A DNA stretch of 64,000 bases from Shinisaurus crocodilurus (taxonomy: Eukaryota; Chordata; Lepidosauria; Squamata; Shinisauridae), in the NCBI GenBank assembly GCA_021292165.1, contig CM037879.1, positions 15,833,525-15,897,524 of the forward strand. Reading direction: 5' to 3'. A program made the translations under genes and the position numbers. The notes under the pieces were generated by a model. The model searched no databases. It was not told the DNA's origin and saw nothing but the letters and a program-made list of their open reading frames with translations. Positions 10,885 to 21,349 of the stretch are shown here, piece after piece (position 1 is the stretch's first letter; each line of letters begins with the position of its first letter).

Positions 10885-11745
10885 CTGCATGAAGTAAGAT
10901 CCTTCCTGTTTTCCTGGTTCAATTTTCAGCATCTTCAAGTAATGGAGCTCATGTAGGAAGGCTAGACTACCTCCTGAAACTAGGGATGGGTAAATCAGTG
11001 AGTTTCACTTCCTCCCACATTCATTTTTTTAAAAAAAATCTCAAGATTTTTCTCACTTGAATATCAAGAACTTTGCAAATTTGGGGAAATTCTCATCAGA
11101 AATGAACTGAATCAAAATCCACATCCATCTGCACCAGCCAAATTCAGTAGGCACAGCTGTTCCCAGCATGGAGAGGACCATGATGTACCTTCTTGCTGAA
11201 TTCCATTCAGCTTTGAATTTCAGCTATATAGCTGGATTCAAAGCCACAGCACCCAGCTGTGAATCTGTCCATCCAGACCCAGGGGTTTGAGTGCTTTGCT
11301 TGATCCCTGTGAATTCAATTCAATTGAATCTCTGTGTATTCAAACCCATCCCTAGGACTTGTTTCAGGAGGTAGTCCAGCTCTCCTACATGAGCTGCATT
11401 ACTTGAAGATGCTGGGGATTGAACCAGGCAAACAGGAAGGATCAAGCATGTTCATGCTGAATTAGGGTATCCACCTCTTTTTTTATGACAGGATCCTCAT
11501 CTTTAACAGCTACATGGTAGGCAGGTACATCAGGGTCGTCTCTATGGTGGAATAGCTGTACCTATTGAATTTGGCTAGTGCAGATGGGTGAGAATTTCAT
11601 TTCAGTTTGTTTTTTATACGAATTTACCAAAATTCACAACACTCTACATATTTGGGAGAGAAAGAACTTGTGGCGGAAAAAGAAAAGAATCAAATGCAGG
11701 AGAAAGTGAAACTGACACAGTCACCCACCCCTAGAAATTGATAAT
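10885..11745. repeat. Compound inverted repeat (family E elements)
   Basis: Two sets of arms are visible. GGAAGGCTAGACTACCTCC (10.95 kb) faces GGAGGTAGTCCAGCTCTCC (11.37 kb). The stretch from TAGGGATGGGTAAATCAGTG to AGGCACAGCTGTTCC (10982-11163) faces its reverse complement at 11553-11740 (GGAATAGCTGTACC .. CACCCACCCCTAG). The terminal phrase AGGGATGGGT matches other family E copies. It may be one element inserted in another followed by inverted duplication. Confidence 0.6.
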
Positions 11746-11835
11746 TTTGGACTGTCTGGTTTCACATCAACTGTGTAGTTAACTGAAAGTAAAAGTTGAT
11801 TTGTGATGGAATAAAAGAAATATCTGATTCCACTA

Positions 11836-11991
11836 AACACACACACACACACACACACACACCAACTACTCCCACTTGTTAAGTGCTCATTCTGTGTAAT
11901 TAGCTTTTGCTGGCTGAGAATTATTTACATGGTAAATCAAGTTTCAGCCAAACAAATGTTTCAAATCCTCTCTCTCTCTCTCTCTCTCTCC
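11836..11991. repeat. (CA)n and (CT)n microsatellites
   Basis: (CA)n at about 11836-11863 and (CT)n at about 11968-11991, separated by ordinary sequence. Confidence 0.9.
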
Positions 11992-11994
11992 TTT

Positions 11995-13000
11995 TGTATG
12001 CCTCACATTACCAATAAGCCTCTTTGGCCTGTGTTTCTTTTATACCTTTCCCATCCCCCACACCTTCTGTCTTGTCTCTTACTACAAGTTTGCTTCTAAA
12101 AGCTAACATCCCATATATCTCTCTAGACATTCACAATCAGGGGATTTTTGCAGCCAAGGGTTGTGTGTGCTGGGGTGAGGGGGGGGAGTGGTGAGAAACC
12201 AGAATGCTGCCCTTAGGGTTAGCATCGTGTCCCCATTCCTCCCCACCCCCAAAGCTGTTTGTGGCTTTGGAAGAAACTTCTCTGCTTCAGCTCCTCTGCT
12301 TTAGGGTCCTTTGTAGGTTGTTGTGTGCTTTTGTTGTTGTGTAAGTGGATCCTCATTAGTTTGTTTCTGCATGTCGAATCCCCAACGGCTGCTTTGAAGA
12401 CATGTTAATTATAGTAATAATTTCCAAGTCATTTACTAGTCATTGCCAATTTTCTTGCAAGAGAGAAGAGGGAAGCTAGGGCTTGTCTAAACCACTCTGT
12501 CTCGAACAGAAATGCCTTAAGTTCTGGATATTTTTATTTTCTGTATTTATTGCTCCAGTGATGCTTGCCAGAAGTGATTCCCCCACCCCCAGCCATTTAT
12601 AAGAAACAGCTTGATCCAAACTGCATCAATCCGAGTTTTATTTTGTTTTATTTTTTGCTTTGGTAATAGGAGAAATTAACCATCAGTAAGAGTGCAAGAA
12701 AGCTGCAAGTCCTGCTACATGGATGGAACATGTTCATTTTCGGAAAACTAATAAACCGTGATTATATGCAAGCTCACGATTCCTCAACTTTTACCTTTAA
12801 GCTTGGGAACATGCAGAAGATGCTTCACTGTGGTCACTAGAACACGAACTGCCTTTCGTAAAGGCCCAATGTACTGAGGTGCACAAGGCTTTCCGGGTGG
12901 CACACAGTTACCCATGCTAGTGGAGCCAATTCTTATTAATTTATTATATGTAATTAAATACAGTTGCATTATATGCAATAAAATCTGCATTTTGCTCCAG
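11995..13000. other. No recognisable feature
   Basis: About 1 kb with C-rich and T-rich patches but no repeat partner in the window and no convincing coding frame. Confidence 0.45.
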
Positions 13001-13007
13001 TATTATC

Positions 13008-13152
13008 TAGCCAAGTCTTTCCAAACCTTGGGCTCCCAGAAGTTGATAGACTACATCTCCCTTCATCCACAGACATTGGGTATGCTATCTGTGGATGATG
13101 GGAGTTGTAGTTCAACAACACCTGGGGATCAAACATTGTGAAAGGTTGAGCC
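13008..13152. mobile_element. Old hAT-like foldback element
   Basis: AGTCTTTCCAAACCTTGGGC on the left faces ..AAAGGTTGAG on the right. Internally GACTACATCTCCCTTCATCC faces GGATGATGGGAGTTGTAGTT. This is a diverged member of the palindromic family seen at 15.40, 36.08 and 37.66 kb. Confidence 0.55.
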
Positions 13153-13154
13153 CC

Positions 13155-14415
13155 TGCCAATAGACTACCACCACCTACTATCCTGGTCCTGGGCTGCACA
13201 ATCACCCAAACGTTTCTGTATCTCAAAAATAAATTTCGGGCTTTTTAAGGGAAGAACTATCTGGCATTAGTGCATAATTGGTCAAGACGTAGAGATGTAC
13301 GAGAATTTTGTTTCTCTTTGTAAATCATATGAACATGTCCCACTCACAATCCTGAACAGGCACAGAAGTGTGCTTTTTTTTTTTGAGAAATGTTTTCAAA
13401 TTCCTGAATTTGCATTTGAATTATTTTTAAAAAATACTTTGAAATGCACATTTAAAAAAATACACATTTTTACATTGGAGGGAACTTTTTCTGTTCGAAC
13501 GAGCCAAAAAACAGGTCAAAAATTAAAATGGGAGTGAGCCAAAATAAGCTTCAAAGTGATTTTGGAGAATTTAGGCGAAAATCACTAGTTCTCCCATCTC
13601 CAAGACATTGTCTTGGCCTAGTTTAGTACAATACTTCCACCTGTTCATGTTCAAACAGTGAAGCATGAATTTCTACTCCAGGAGTGTGGAACTAATGGGA
13701 AGAAGGGAGATGGTAAGTTCCAGTAACATCAGAAGTTTGTATATTTATGGACATCTACCTAGCACCTGATCCTTTACTTTGAGAGTTAACATGAACTGCT
13801 TTAATTAATTTTTGAAGTATAATTAACTGCAAGGTACAGTAGGAGATTTATCATCCTGATCAAGCTTCATGCTTTCTTTTATCTGCAATATCTGAGACAG
13901 GAACAATCATGTGAAGCATGAGATGACTTTTCCGAAAACCTTCAAGGCAGAGTGAACTTTGAATGGTATTTCTATTTATTGGAGTTCCTCAAGCTTTCAA
14001 GTGAGATGATCCAGGGCTGCTTTCAGGAGTTAGGCAGAAATTGGTTTCCACCAGCTGAGACATCTCATTAGATCCAATAAACAATAACAGTCAGAACATT
14101 AATCCAATCGAAAAAGACAAAGCCTGAGAACTTCTTACGGGGGCTGGAGAAAGAAACATATTAAGGAGACATAACTTTGATATTACACAGAGCTTGAACT
14201 TAATAGAATGGTACTGGTTGATTTACTACCCAAGCTGAGGACTTAAAGACCACCAACAATATAATGCTTGGGATGGAATGTGCAAAAAGCTGTGCTCTCC
14301 CTACACTCCACAAACCATGGCATGAGGTTGCCACTACAGCCAGGGATGATACACTGGTGGCATCTGATACAATGTGATGTAAAGCCTCAAATGTTTACAC
14401 TTGAATTAAACTAGC
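13155..14415. other. Mostly unannotated, with one family E-like repeat
   Basis: About 13290-13605 begins AGAGATGTACGAGAATTTTG and ends TTCTCCCATCTCCAAG, resembling the AT-rich family E termini. The rest shows no gene or clear repeat. Confidence 0.4.
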
Positions 14416-14419
14416 ATTT

Positions 14420-14612
14420 TGATACAGGCTGGATGCAATAGCTCTGAGTTGCAAGAGAACCTCTGAATACCAGATGCTGTGTGGAGAGTATGAGTGGGAG
14501 GGTGCTAATATTGCATTCATGTCCCACTCGTGAGTTCCCCATGGGCATTTGGTTGGCCACAGTGAGAGCAAAATGCTGGGCAAGATAGGCCTTTGGTTTC
14601 ATCTTCTTAACT
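14420..14612 (+). mobile_element. CR1-type LINE 3' end, copy 4 (last part)
   Basis: Only the terminal UTR blocks remain: ATGAGTGGGAGGGTGCTAAT, TCCCACTCGTG, CCATGGGCATTTGGTTGGCC and an end near TTTCATCTTCTTAA. It aligns with the last half of the copies at 0.4, 8.4, 9.1 and 19.4 kb. Confidence 0.65.
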
Positions 14613-14614
14613 TC

Positions 14615-15385
14615 AGGTACAGTAGCTCTCTGTTTTTGAGAGCAATGCTGGACCTGGCTGACAGTTAAATAACATTGTGCATAGCCTGGTATTCAAAGTT
14701 CTGCAAAGTTCTGGTAAGCACATGGAGCTTCATGAGCCACGTAAGAGTTCCTTGCTTGATCAGGACTGAAGCTAGAGCACTAGTGAAATCTGCAATGCTC
14801 TCCTCAAGGAGATGTCCCTCTTTCAATCCATGGTATTCCTGATACTGCAGTGAAAACAGGGGGGTTAGGCCCAGTCACTTACCTCCAATGGTACAAGTGC
14901 TACTTGCCCATAACATCTTCCCACACTATTCTAGTAAAAGAATATGCTTGCAAAATTCTCATCCACATTTCTCCTCTGATTTCTGGTTTTGTTCCTGAGT
15001 TAGGAATTCTCCATTGTTCTATTTGTATGTCCAGATTCTATACAGAGCACTGTGCATGTGCAGTTTGTTACAGCTTTCAGGATCTTTCCGTCTCTCCAGC
15101 CATTAAATTATGAATGTACACACATGCACATTGATAAAACATTGCCCCCAAAGCAAGGGAAATGTGATTATACATGGAGGCTTTTTTCTTTTCTTTTTTA
15201 ACCCATTCACGTGTGTGTGTGTAATTCAGGAAAAATGGGTGGAGTGAGGTTTAATCCTCCCATCCTGGTGCATCCCAATCTGAATCAGGACTGTGAACAG
15301 TTACACTAAAGTAAATATAACTCAGCTCAGCTAAACACTACACAATTAATGTAATGTGTAGTTTGGCCTCAAGACCATAAGAACA
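14615..15385. other. No recognisable feature
   Basis: No gene or repeat partner seen; a short (GT)n run lies near 15210. Confidence 0.4.
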
Positions 15386-15396
15386 AGGGTCTATGT

Positions 15397-15532
15397 CAGG
15401 GCTCTCCAACCTTGGGTCCCCAGATGTTGCTGGCCTACAGCTCCCAGCATACCCAGCCAGCATGGCTAATGGCAAAGGATTCTGGGAGCTGTAGTCCAGC
15501 AACATCTGGGGACCCAAGGTTGGAGAGCCCTG
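15397..15532. mobile_element. Palindromic hAT MITE with perfect 8-bp target duplication
   Basis: The element starts CAGGGCTCTCCAACCTTGGG and ends with its reverse complement, CCCAAGGTTGGAGAGCCCTG. It is flanked on both sides by GTCTATGT (15389-15396 and 15533-15540). An 8-bp target duplication is the hallmark of hAT insertion. The arms contain CCTACAGCTCCCAGCAT and GGGAGCTGTAGTCCAGC. It has no coding capacity and must have been moved in trans. Confidence 0.85.
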
Positions 15533-15762
15533 GTCTATGTAGTCCCTTACCCTTAGCAACTGGTATTCACAGGAATGCCACCTCTGCACCTGGACAATTG
15601 TTATACCTGGGTGAACTTCCATGCATTAGTCTATAAGATCGTAAGATCTGCATCTCCAATATTTCAATCCTGTCCCAACACAATGGTGGAAAAGATGTAA
15701 AATTAAAGAGAACTTTTGGCACATGTGATGTTCCTGCCCCTACATTGCTTCTTGGACAAGAA

Positions 15763-15765
15763 ATA

Positions 15766-15796
<31 letters not shown>

Positions 15797-15797
15797 G
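15763..15797. repeat. (AT)n microsatellite
   Basis: About 35 bases of AT dinucleotides with one interruption (ACAT). Confidence 0.9.
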
Positions 15798-16324
15798 GAA
15801 TTAATTAATTTGCCAAGGAAACCAATTTGGTTATCTTTAGAATGTTGTTTCTAAGGAACAACAGGAATTGACAACAGGTCTATTGACAGTGGCAACATAT
15901 TTAATCAAATGTTATTATCAGAACAGCGGTAAGATACCAGGAATTAATGAATGGCTTTACAAGATCTGAGACACTGCCAAGATGATAAAACTGACATTGT
16001 ATAACAGTTTGCAAAGGCAGATAAGCCTTGGATGCTTTCCATGCAATCTGACAGCCATTTGTTTTGTTTTGGAATTCTCAGCATAATGCCAATGCCAGTA
16101 ACATTCGCATTTTCCAGTGCTGTGCATATTGATTTTCATTTTGTCCTGTTAAAATGATCAACACTGTTTAGTTTTATTTGTTAGATTGTTTTTATTTTAT
16201 GAGTATTTCAGAACTAACTAAAAATAAATAAACGGACAAAATGTGTTCAATATCTGTTGAATACTTTATCCATTTTTCTCTACTCAAAGTAGAAGAAATG
16301 GAAGATGCACGTAATACTTCCTCA

Positions 16325-16490
16325 TAGGGTAGTCTTTACATGGGACAGTCCTCTGTTTTGGAGATCTGGCAAAGGACAGTCCTATATTTGAAACTGTCCT
16401 CTATTTGAAGCAGTGTCCAGTCCAAATCTGGTTTAAAGACAAAGAACCTTAAGGAGGGAGAGCAACAGGGGCCTTGAAGTTGCCCATCAG
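16325..16490. repeat. Dispersed repeat, family A, copy 2
   Basis: Contains GTCCTCTGTTTTGGAGATC, GTCCTCTATTTGAAGCAGTG and AAAGACAAAGAACCTTAAGG, matching 2.29-2.45 kb. It is interrupted by the compound microsatellite that follows. Confidence 0.5.
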
Positions 16491-16507
16491 GCAGCTGTGT
16501 TGATCCA

Positions 16508-16508
<1 letters not shown>

Positions 16509-16594
<86 letters not shown>
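16509..16594 (+). repeat. Compound (GT)n(GA)n microsatellite
   Basis: About 16 GT units switch directly to about 27 GA units. This is the longest dinucleotide array in the window and likely to be length-variable. Confidence 0.95.
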
Positions 16595-16597
<3 letters not shown>

Positions 16598-16704
16598 GCT
16601 GGGAAAATCCATTTCCCACCAGAAACTATGAGGATTGAATCTAAGCCAGGAGGGAACAGGGAAGTCCAAGCATAGTGGCAGATGACATAATCATCCCTGC
16701 TAGT

Positions 16705-16885
16705 AAATGTGGCGTGGAGAGCACATAATGCAGGCCACGTGCGGAAGCTAAGCAGATATGAGCCGGGTCAGTGCTTGGACGGGTGACTGCCTGGGCTGCC
16801 CACATCTGTTCTCCTGCACTGGGCAGGGGGTTGGACGCGATGGCCTTATAGGCCCCTTCCAACTCTGCTATTCTATGATTTTATT
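16705..16885 (+). mobile_element. 5S rRNA-derived SINE with CR1-type tail, copy 3 (distinct head)
   Basis: The head reads TGCGGAAGCTAAGCAGATAT, then GTCAGTGCTTGGACGGGTGA and CTGCCTGGG, corresponding to the box A to box C part of 5S rRNA. It keeps the GCCTGGG that follows box C in 5S rRNA, which the copies at 8.66 and 35.42 kb have lost. The tail, GGGGGTTGGACGCGATGGCC to CTATTCTATGATT, matches the intact CR1 end. It probably belongs to an older or separate subfamily. Confidence 0.8.
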
Positions 16886-16924
16886 ATTCTAATGAAAAGG
16901 TCCTGGCACTTCAACCCCATGAGC

Positions 16925-17360
16925 CTTGTCTCCACTACACCACTGGCTGTCCATCGAAGTTAGTGGTGGGTGTCCCGCCAGGGACCCAACCCGCCTCAGG
17001 CTCGGCAGACGCTGCTGCTGCCAGGCCAAAAGCAGATGCATGCTGAACTGCTCGGCGGACCTCTGGGTTCCTTCCCAGTGGGCTGCTTTTTACATAGAAA
17101 ATGGTGTAAAATACATTAAAAGCAGCTGCAATTTGCCTAACGTGTGCAAATTGAGGCCCTTTTTGGCATATCTTACGGCATTTTCTACATAAAAAGCGGC
17201 CCGCCGGGAATCCGGAAGTCGCTTCCCCAGCTTGACTCAGTAGAATGCGAGTTGAGCTGGGAAGCCGGGTAGGTGGAATAGAGTTGGGGGGGGGGTCGAG
17301 CCCAGCAAGTTCACAGGACTTCCACCCCCCGAACAAGATCCTCACACATCCCTAACGAAG
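16925..17360. repeat. Foldback MITE, family B, copy 2
   Basis: The internal inverted repeat at about 17090-17205 has TTTTTACATAGAAAATGG facing GCATTTTCTACATAAAAAG. The shoulder CTTCCCCAGCTTGACTCAG and the end CTCACACATCCCTAAC match copy 1. Both strands give long but unrelated frames because of the palindrome. Confidence 0.55.
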
Positions 17361-17680
17361 TCCAAGTCTGGTTTAAAGCTAAAGAACCCTAAGGGGGAGC
17401 AGGTGCTTTGAAACTGCCCATCATCAATGAACAGGAGGCTGGGCAGACACACATGAACTGGACATGGCCTTCCCTACTATTGCACTTCTATTGAAATTGT
17501 AGTAAAGGTTTCCAAGTGTGCATCTATACGTGTAAATTAGACTATGCACATTTTATGCAAATTTGTATCCTTTTTGTCCTTTGGGGGGAGAGATTCACTT
17601 CCTCTTTTTTGGTGATGCTTAAGTGGCCACTGCACTTCACCATGGGGGCCATTAAATGACCTAACTCTCTGTTCTTAGGG
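17350..17680. repeat. Dispersed repeat, family A, copy 3
   Basis: GAAGTCCAAGTCTGGTTTAA through TTTTTTGGTGATGCTTAAGT and GGCCACTGCACTTCACC matches the 3' half of the 2.4-2.7 kb copy. Confidence 0.5.
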
Positions 17681-18159
17681 ATGTGAGAATATCCCCATAC
17701 CATTCCTTTATTGTTCCTCTGCTACACTTGGACGTCTGTCCCAGATTTCCAGAATTCTAGCTTAACTAGAACATTTAAATATAGATGTATAATTAATACT
17801 GGAATTGGAGCATGCAGTTCAGCTTTCCATTCTGTCAGTTCATTTGCATAGGTTAGCAATGCACACAAGTGCACTGAGAAAACACTGCAGAAAAAGCCAT
17901 CGTACTGTGATTGCAGATACAATTTTATTGAGATTCTTTTTGTGCAGTGTTTTACATATTTCACTCCTGCAACATTGTCAGTGCTGCCTTGAAACCAAAC
18001 CCTCAAGCTTTTATATGTGTTGCTTGCAGCTGCTGGGCTGATTCTTAGCTTCTGCCTTCCCGCTGCCTCAGAAGGGTAGTGGAGACAGTTCAATGCATGA
18101 CGGTTCTTCTGCTCCTGCTCTGCCCTGGCCTTTCCAAGACGGGAAAGGGAATTGAGCTA

Positions 18160-18546
18160 GAGATGTGCACGGAGCTTGATTGGGGGGTGGAAGTCTGGTG
18201 AACTTGCCAAGATCGACTCCACAAGCTCCGTTCGGCCTACCTGCTTCCCCGGCTCGACTCGCGTTCTCACGAGCTGAGCCAGGGAAGTGACTTCCGGGTT
18301 CCCAGTGCTATGTTTTTATGTAGAAAATGGTGTAAGATACATCAAAAACAGCCACGATTTGCACAAGTTATGCAAATCGCAGCTGCTGCTAATGTATCTT
18401 ATGCCATTTTCTAGGTAAAAAACCTAGCGCCAAGAACCTGGAAGTCCAGTGAGTACCTCGGATGGCACTTGCTTTCGGCCCGGCGTGGCAGCAGCACTCA
18501 CCAAGCTCCCAGAGAGTCAAGTGGTGGGCAGATCGCCCACCCCTAA
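18160..18546. repeat. Foldback MITE, family B, copy 3
   Basis: Starts AGAGATGTGCACGGAGC and ends GCAGATCGCCCACCCCTAAG. The inner inverted repeat at 18315-18425 has ATGTAGAAAATGGTGTAAGA facing TCTTATGCCATTTTCTAGGT. Confidence 0.5.
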
Positions 18547-19095
18547 GTCTTGAACTGCCTCCTCCTCAGCAGTCTCAGTCCTGCCTCTAAATATAGTGCA
18601 GGAAACTGAACATGCATGCAAATGAGCCTCACCCCCGGGGTATCTTGGGATTTCCACTGTGTTGCCGTGACAATGCAGCTCCAGCTGCATTCCACAGTGT
18701 TCTGGGGATTTCTCCCCTTCCTGCCGCCTGAGGCTTTGCTGGTTCTCATCCCTTCGTGACCAGGGCAGCAGCATCCTTCTTTGGCTGCTCTGTTGCAGTG
18801 GCCACAGTGTCTGAGAATCCAGTGGCCACACCACCATGGTAATACACCCTTGATGACCATGTAAAAAGAATATTGATCTAACTGCTACCTACAAGCACAT
18901 CAAGGTGTGTGTGTGTTGTCGTTTTTGTAGTATTCATCAATGTACACAAGTGCATATGTATATCAGTAAAACACCTCACAGAAAGTATCCTACAATTATT
19001 CATGAGTTCAATGGGGATTACTCCAAGGTGAGTGTGTATGGTTGTAGCCAAGATTGCTTTGTTGCAGTGTATTATCAGTGCAAACATGTGCACTG

Positions 19096-19097
<2 letters not shown>

Positions 19098-19127
<30 letters not shown>
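19098..19127 (+). repeat. (GT)n microsatellite
   Basis: About 15 GT units. Confidence 0.95.
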
Positions 19128-19128
<1 letters not shown>

Positions 19129-19179
19129 CAAAAGAAACTCAATGCACTGAAAACTGCACAATATACCATATCCTATGGC

Positions 19180-19461
19180 AGTTATAGAATTCATTACCAC
19201 AAGATGTAATGATGGCCACTAATTTGGATGGCTTTAAAATGGGACTGGACAAATTAATGGAGGGTAAGGCATTCATTAGCTACTAGTCCTGATGGCTATA
19301 TGCTACCTTCAGTAGCAGAGGCAGTATGCCTATGTACACCAGTTGCTGGGGAACATGGGAAGGAAGATGCTGTTGAACTCATATCCGGCTTGTGGGTTTC
19401 CCATGGGCAGCTGGGAACTGAATGCTGGATTAGACGGACCTTGGTCTGATTCAGCACTGCT
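19180..19461 (+). mobile_element. CR1-type LINE 3' end, copy 5
   Basis: ATTCATTACCACAAGATG, TTGGATGGCTTTAAAATGGG, CCAGTTGCTGGGGAACATGG and GACCTTGGTCTGATTCAGCA are the family's conserved blocks. The copy ends at the TAA/TTA microsatellite. Confidence 0.75.
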
Positions 19462-19485
19462 ATAATAATAATAATAATAATAATA

Positions 19486-19527
<42 letters not shown>

Positions 19528-19528
19528 T
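19462..19528. repeat. (TAA)n(TTA)n palindromic microsatellite
   Basis: TAA units switch to their own complement TTA, giving a 67-base inverted repeat exactly between a plus-strand CR1-type 3' end and a minus-strand L2 3' end. Two LINE tails meeting head-on would explain it. Confidence 0.9.
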
Positions 19529-19529
19529 T

Positions 19530-21340
19530 CTTACCCACCTCTCCATCTAGATCGAGGCGGGGAACAGCAAAAAATATAAAATACATAAACTAATCAAAAC
19601 ACAACACATACTATTAAAACATCTTTAAAACATCTTTAAAACATCTTTAAAACATCTTAAAACATCTTTAAAACATCTTAAAAGCATCCTAAAATTCCGC
19701 CGGATAGGCCTGCCAGAAGAGATACGGCTTTTTTAAATTCCAAGATACGAATCTCCAAGTTGACGAATCTCCTCCGGCAGGCCATTCCATAATCTGGGAG
19801 CAGCAGAAGAAAATGTCCTCTGGCTAATACTTGTCAGCCTAGTTTTGGCTGACTGAAGTAGATTCTTTCCAGAGGACCTGAGTGTGTGGGGTGGATTTAT
19901 TTATTTATTTATATTGTACGGGATTGTACGGGAGAAGGCAATCCAATAGGTAGCCTGGACTCAAACCATGTAGGGCTTTAAAGGTAATAACCAAAACTTT
20001 ATACTTCACCCGGAAACTGATTGGCAGCCAGTGGAGTGCTTTTAAAACTGGTGTGAGGTGGGTAGGGATATAACCGTTCGCCTCGCGCGGGCGTAGCGGG
20101 CCTACCTGTGTCCAGTGGCAGCTCGCCTCTCCACAGCAAGCTGCCCGTGCTGCCCATGCTGGTCCCGTCCCGTCACTTCCGGCGCGGCAGAAGTGACGCG
20201 ATGGGACCAGCGCGCCAGTCGACGGCAGCTCGAGCGGCGCAGAGGACGCTCTGTGCCACTCGGAAGAACGAGGCCGGGGGGGCCGCCGCCACGGAAAATC
20301 GTGGCGGCGGAGAGGCCAGCCCCCCCACAGGTACGTGAACACTGCTGGATGTGGGCACCCCTAGGTGTGCCAGTAACCAGTCTGGCTGCCATATTATGCA
20401 CTAGTTGAAGTTTCTGGACTAGGTATAAAGGTAGCCCTAAATACAGTGCATTGCAGAAGTCAAGCCTCGAAGTTACCAGCACATGCACTACCGTCTTTAG
20501 GTCCTCCAGCTCTAGGAAGGGGCACAGCTGGCGTATCAGCCAAAGCTGATAATAGGCACTCCTAGCCATTGCATCTATCTGCGATGTCATTTGGAGCGAT
20601 GGATCCAGAAGCACCCCCAAGATGTGAACACAGTCTTTCAGGGGGAGTGTAACCCCATCCAGAACTGGTTGACATACCTCCAAACCCAGGTTGTGGCCTT
20701 TGACAGCAAGAACCTCCATCTTGTCTGGATTCAGTTTCAGTTTATTTTGCCTCATCCAGCCCATTACTGCCTCCAGGCATTCATTCAGAGGAGACACACT
20801 ATCCTTAGCTGACGCTGTTGCCGAAGGCATAAATAAATATATTTGGGTGTCATCAGCATACTAATAGCACCCCACCCCATGCCCCAGATGATCTCTCCCA
20901 GCGGTTTCATGTAGATATTAAATAGCATTGGGGAAAGAATAGCTCCTTGTGGCACGCCACATAGCAGCTCCTTTTTGGAGGAGCAGCTATCCCCAAGCAT
21001 CACCATCTGGAACCTACCCGAGAGGTAGGACCGGAACCACTGAAGCACAGTGCCCCCGATTCCCAGTCCCCTCAGGCGTTCCAGAAGGATACCATGGTCG
21101 ATGGTATCGAAAGCCGCTGAGAGGTCCAAAAGCACCAACAGGGACACATTCCCCCTGTTGCTACTCAGGTGTAGATCATTATACTGGTCTATAATTATTA
21201 AGGTCCAAGGGATCCAGGGAGGGCTTTTTTAGAAGCAGCCGTACCACCGCTTCTTTCAAACATGATGGAAAATGCCCTCCCTGGAGAGATGCATTAACAA
21301 TACGTTGTAGTTGTAATCCAACTGCATCTCCTCCTTGGAC
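19530..21340 (-). mobile_element. L2-clade LINE, 3' part with decayed reverse transcriptase
   Basis: Minus-strand frames give, in order from 5' to 3': LKKPSLDPLDLNNYRPV (RT finger), LLDLSAAFDTIDHGILL (catalytic Asp motif), CGVPQGAILSPMLFNIYMK, LKLNPDKMEVL, VTSRLDFCNALYLGLP and VLVITFKALHGLSPGYLLD. Order and motifs are those of L2-clade ORF2. The second catalytic Asp motif is destroyed by frameshift near 20.86 kb. The 3' UTR (19.56-19.75 kb) includes a tandem AACATCTTTAA run. A GC-rich foldback sits inside at 20.07-20.35 kb. Inactive. Confidence 0.8.
20069..20346. mobile_element. GC-rich foldback element, copy 2, inside the L2
   Basis: Left end ACCGTTCGCCTCGCGCGGGC and right end CCCACAGGTACGTGAACACT are the reverse complements of the right and left ends of the 5.2 kb element, so it lies in opposite orientation. 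A hairpin, GGTCCCGTCCCGTCACTTCC facing AAGTGACGCGATGGGACC, occupies 20160-20211. It splits L2 sequence that is collinear on both sides. Confidence 0.65.
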
Positions 21341-21349
21341 AACCCACCA

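Noticed and set aside
10722..10922. Poly-Leu ORF on the minus strand
   Set aside because: Translation of an (AAC)n microsatellite.
16720..16790. 5S rRNA-like sequence considered as a 5S gene
   Set aside because: Only the internal promoter part is present and it runs into a CR1-type tail, so it is a SINE.
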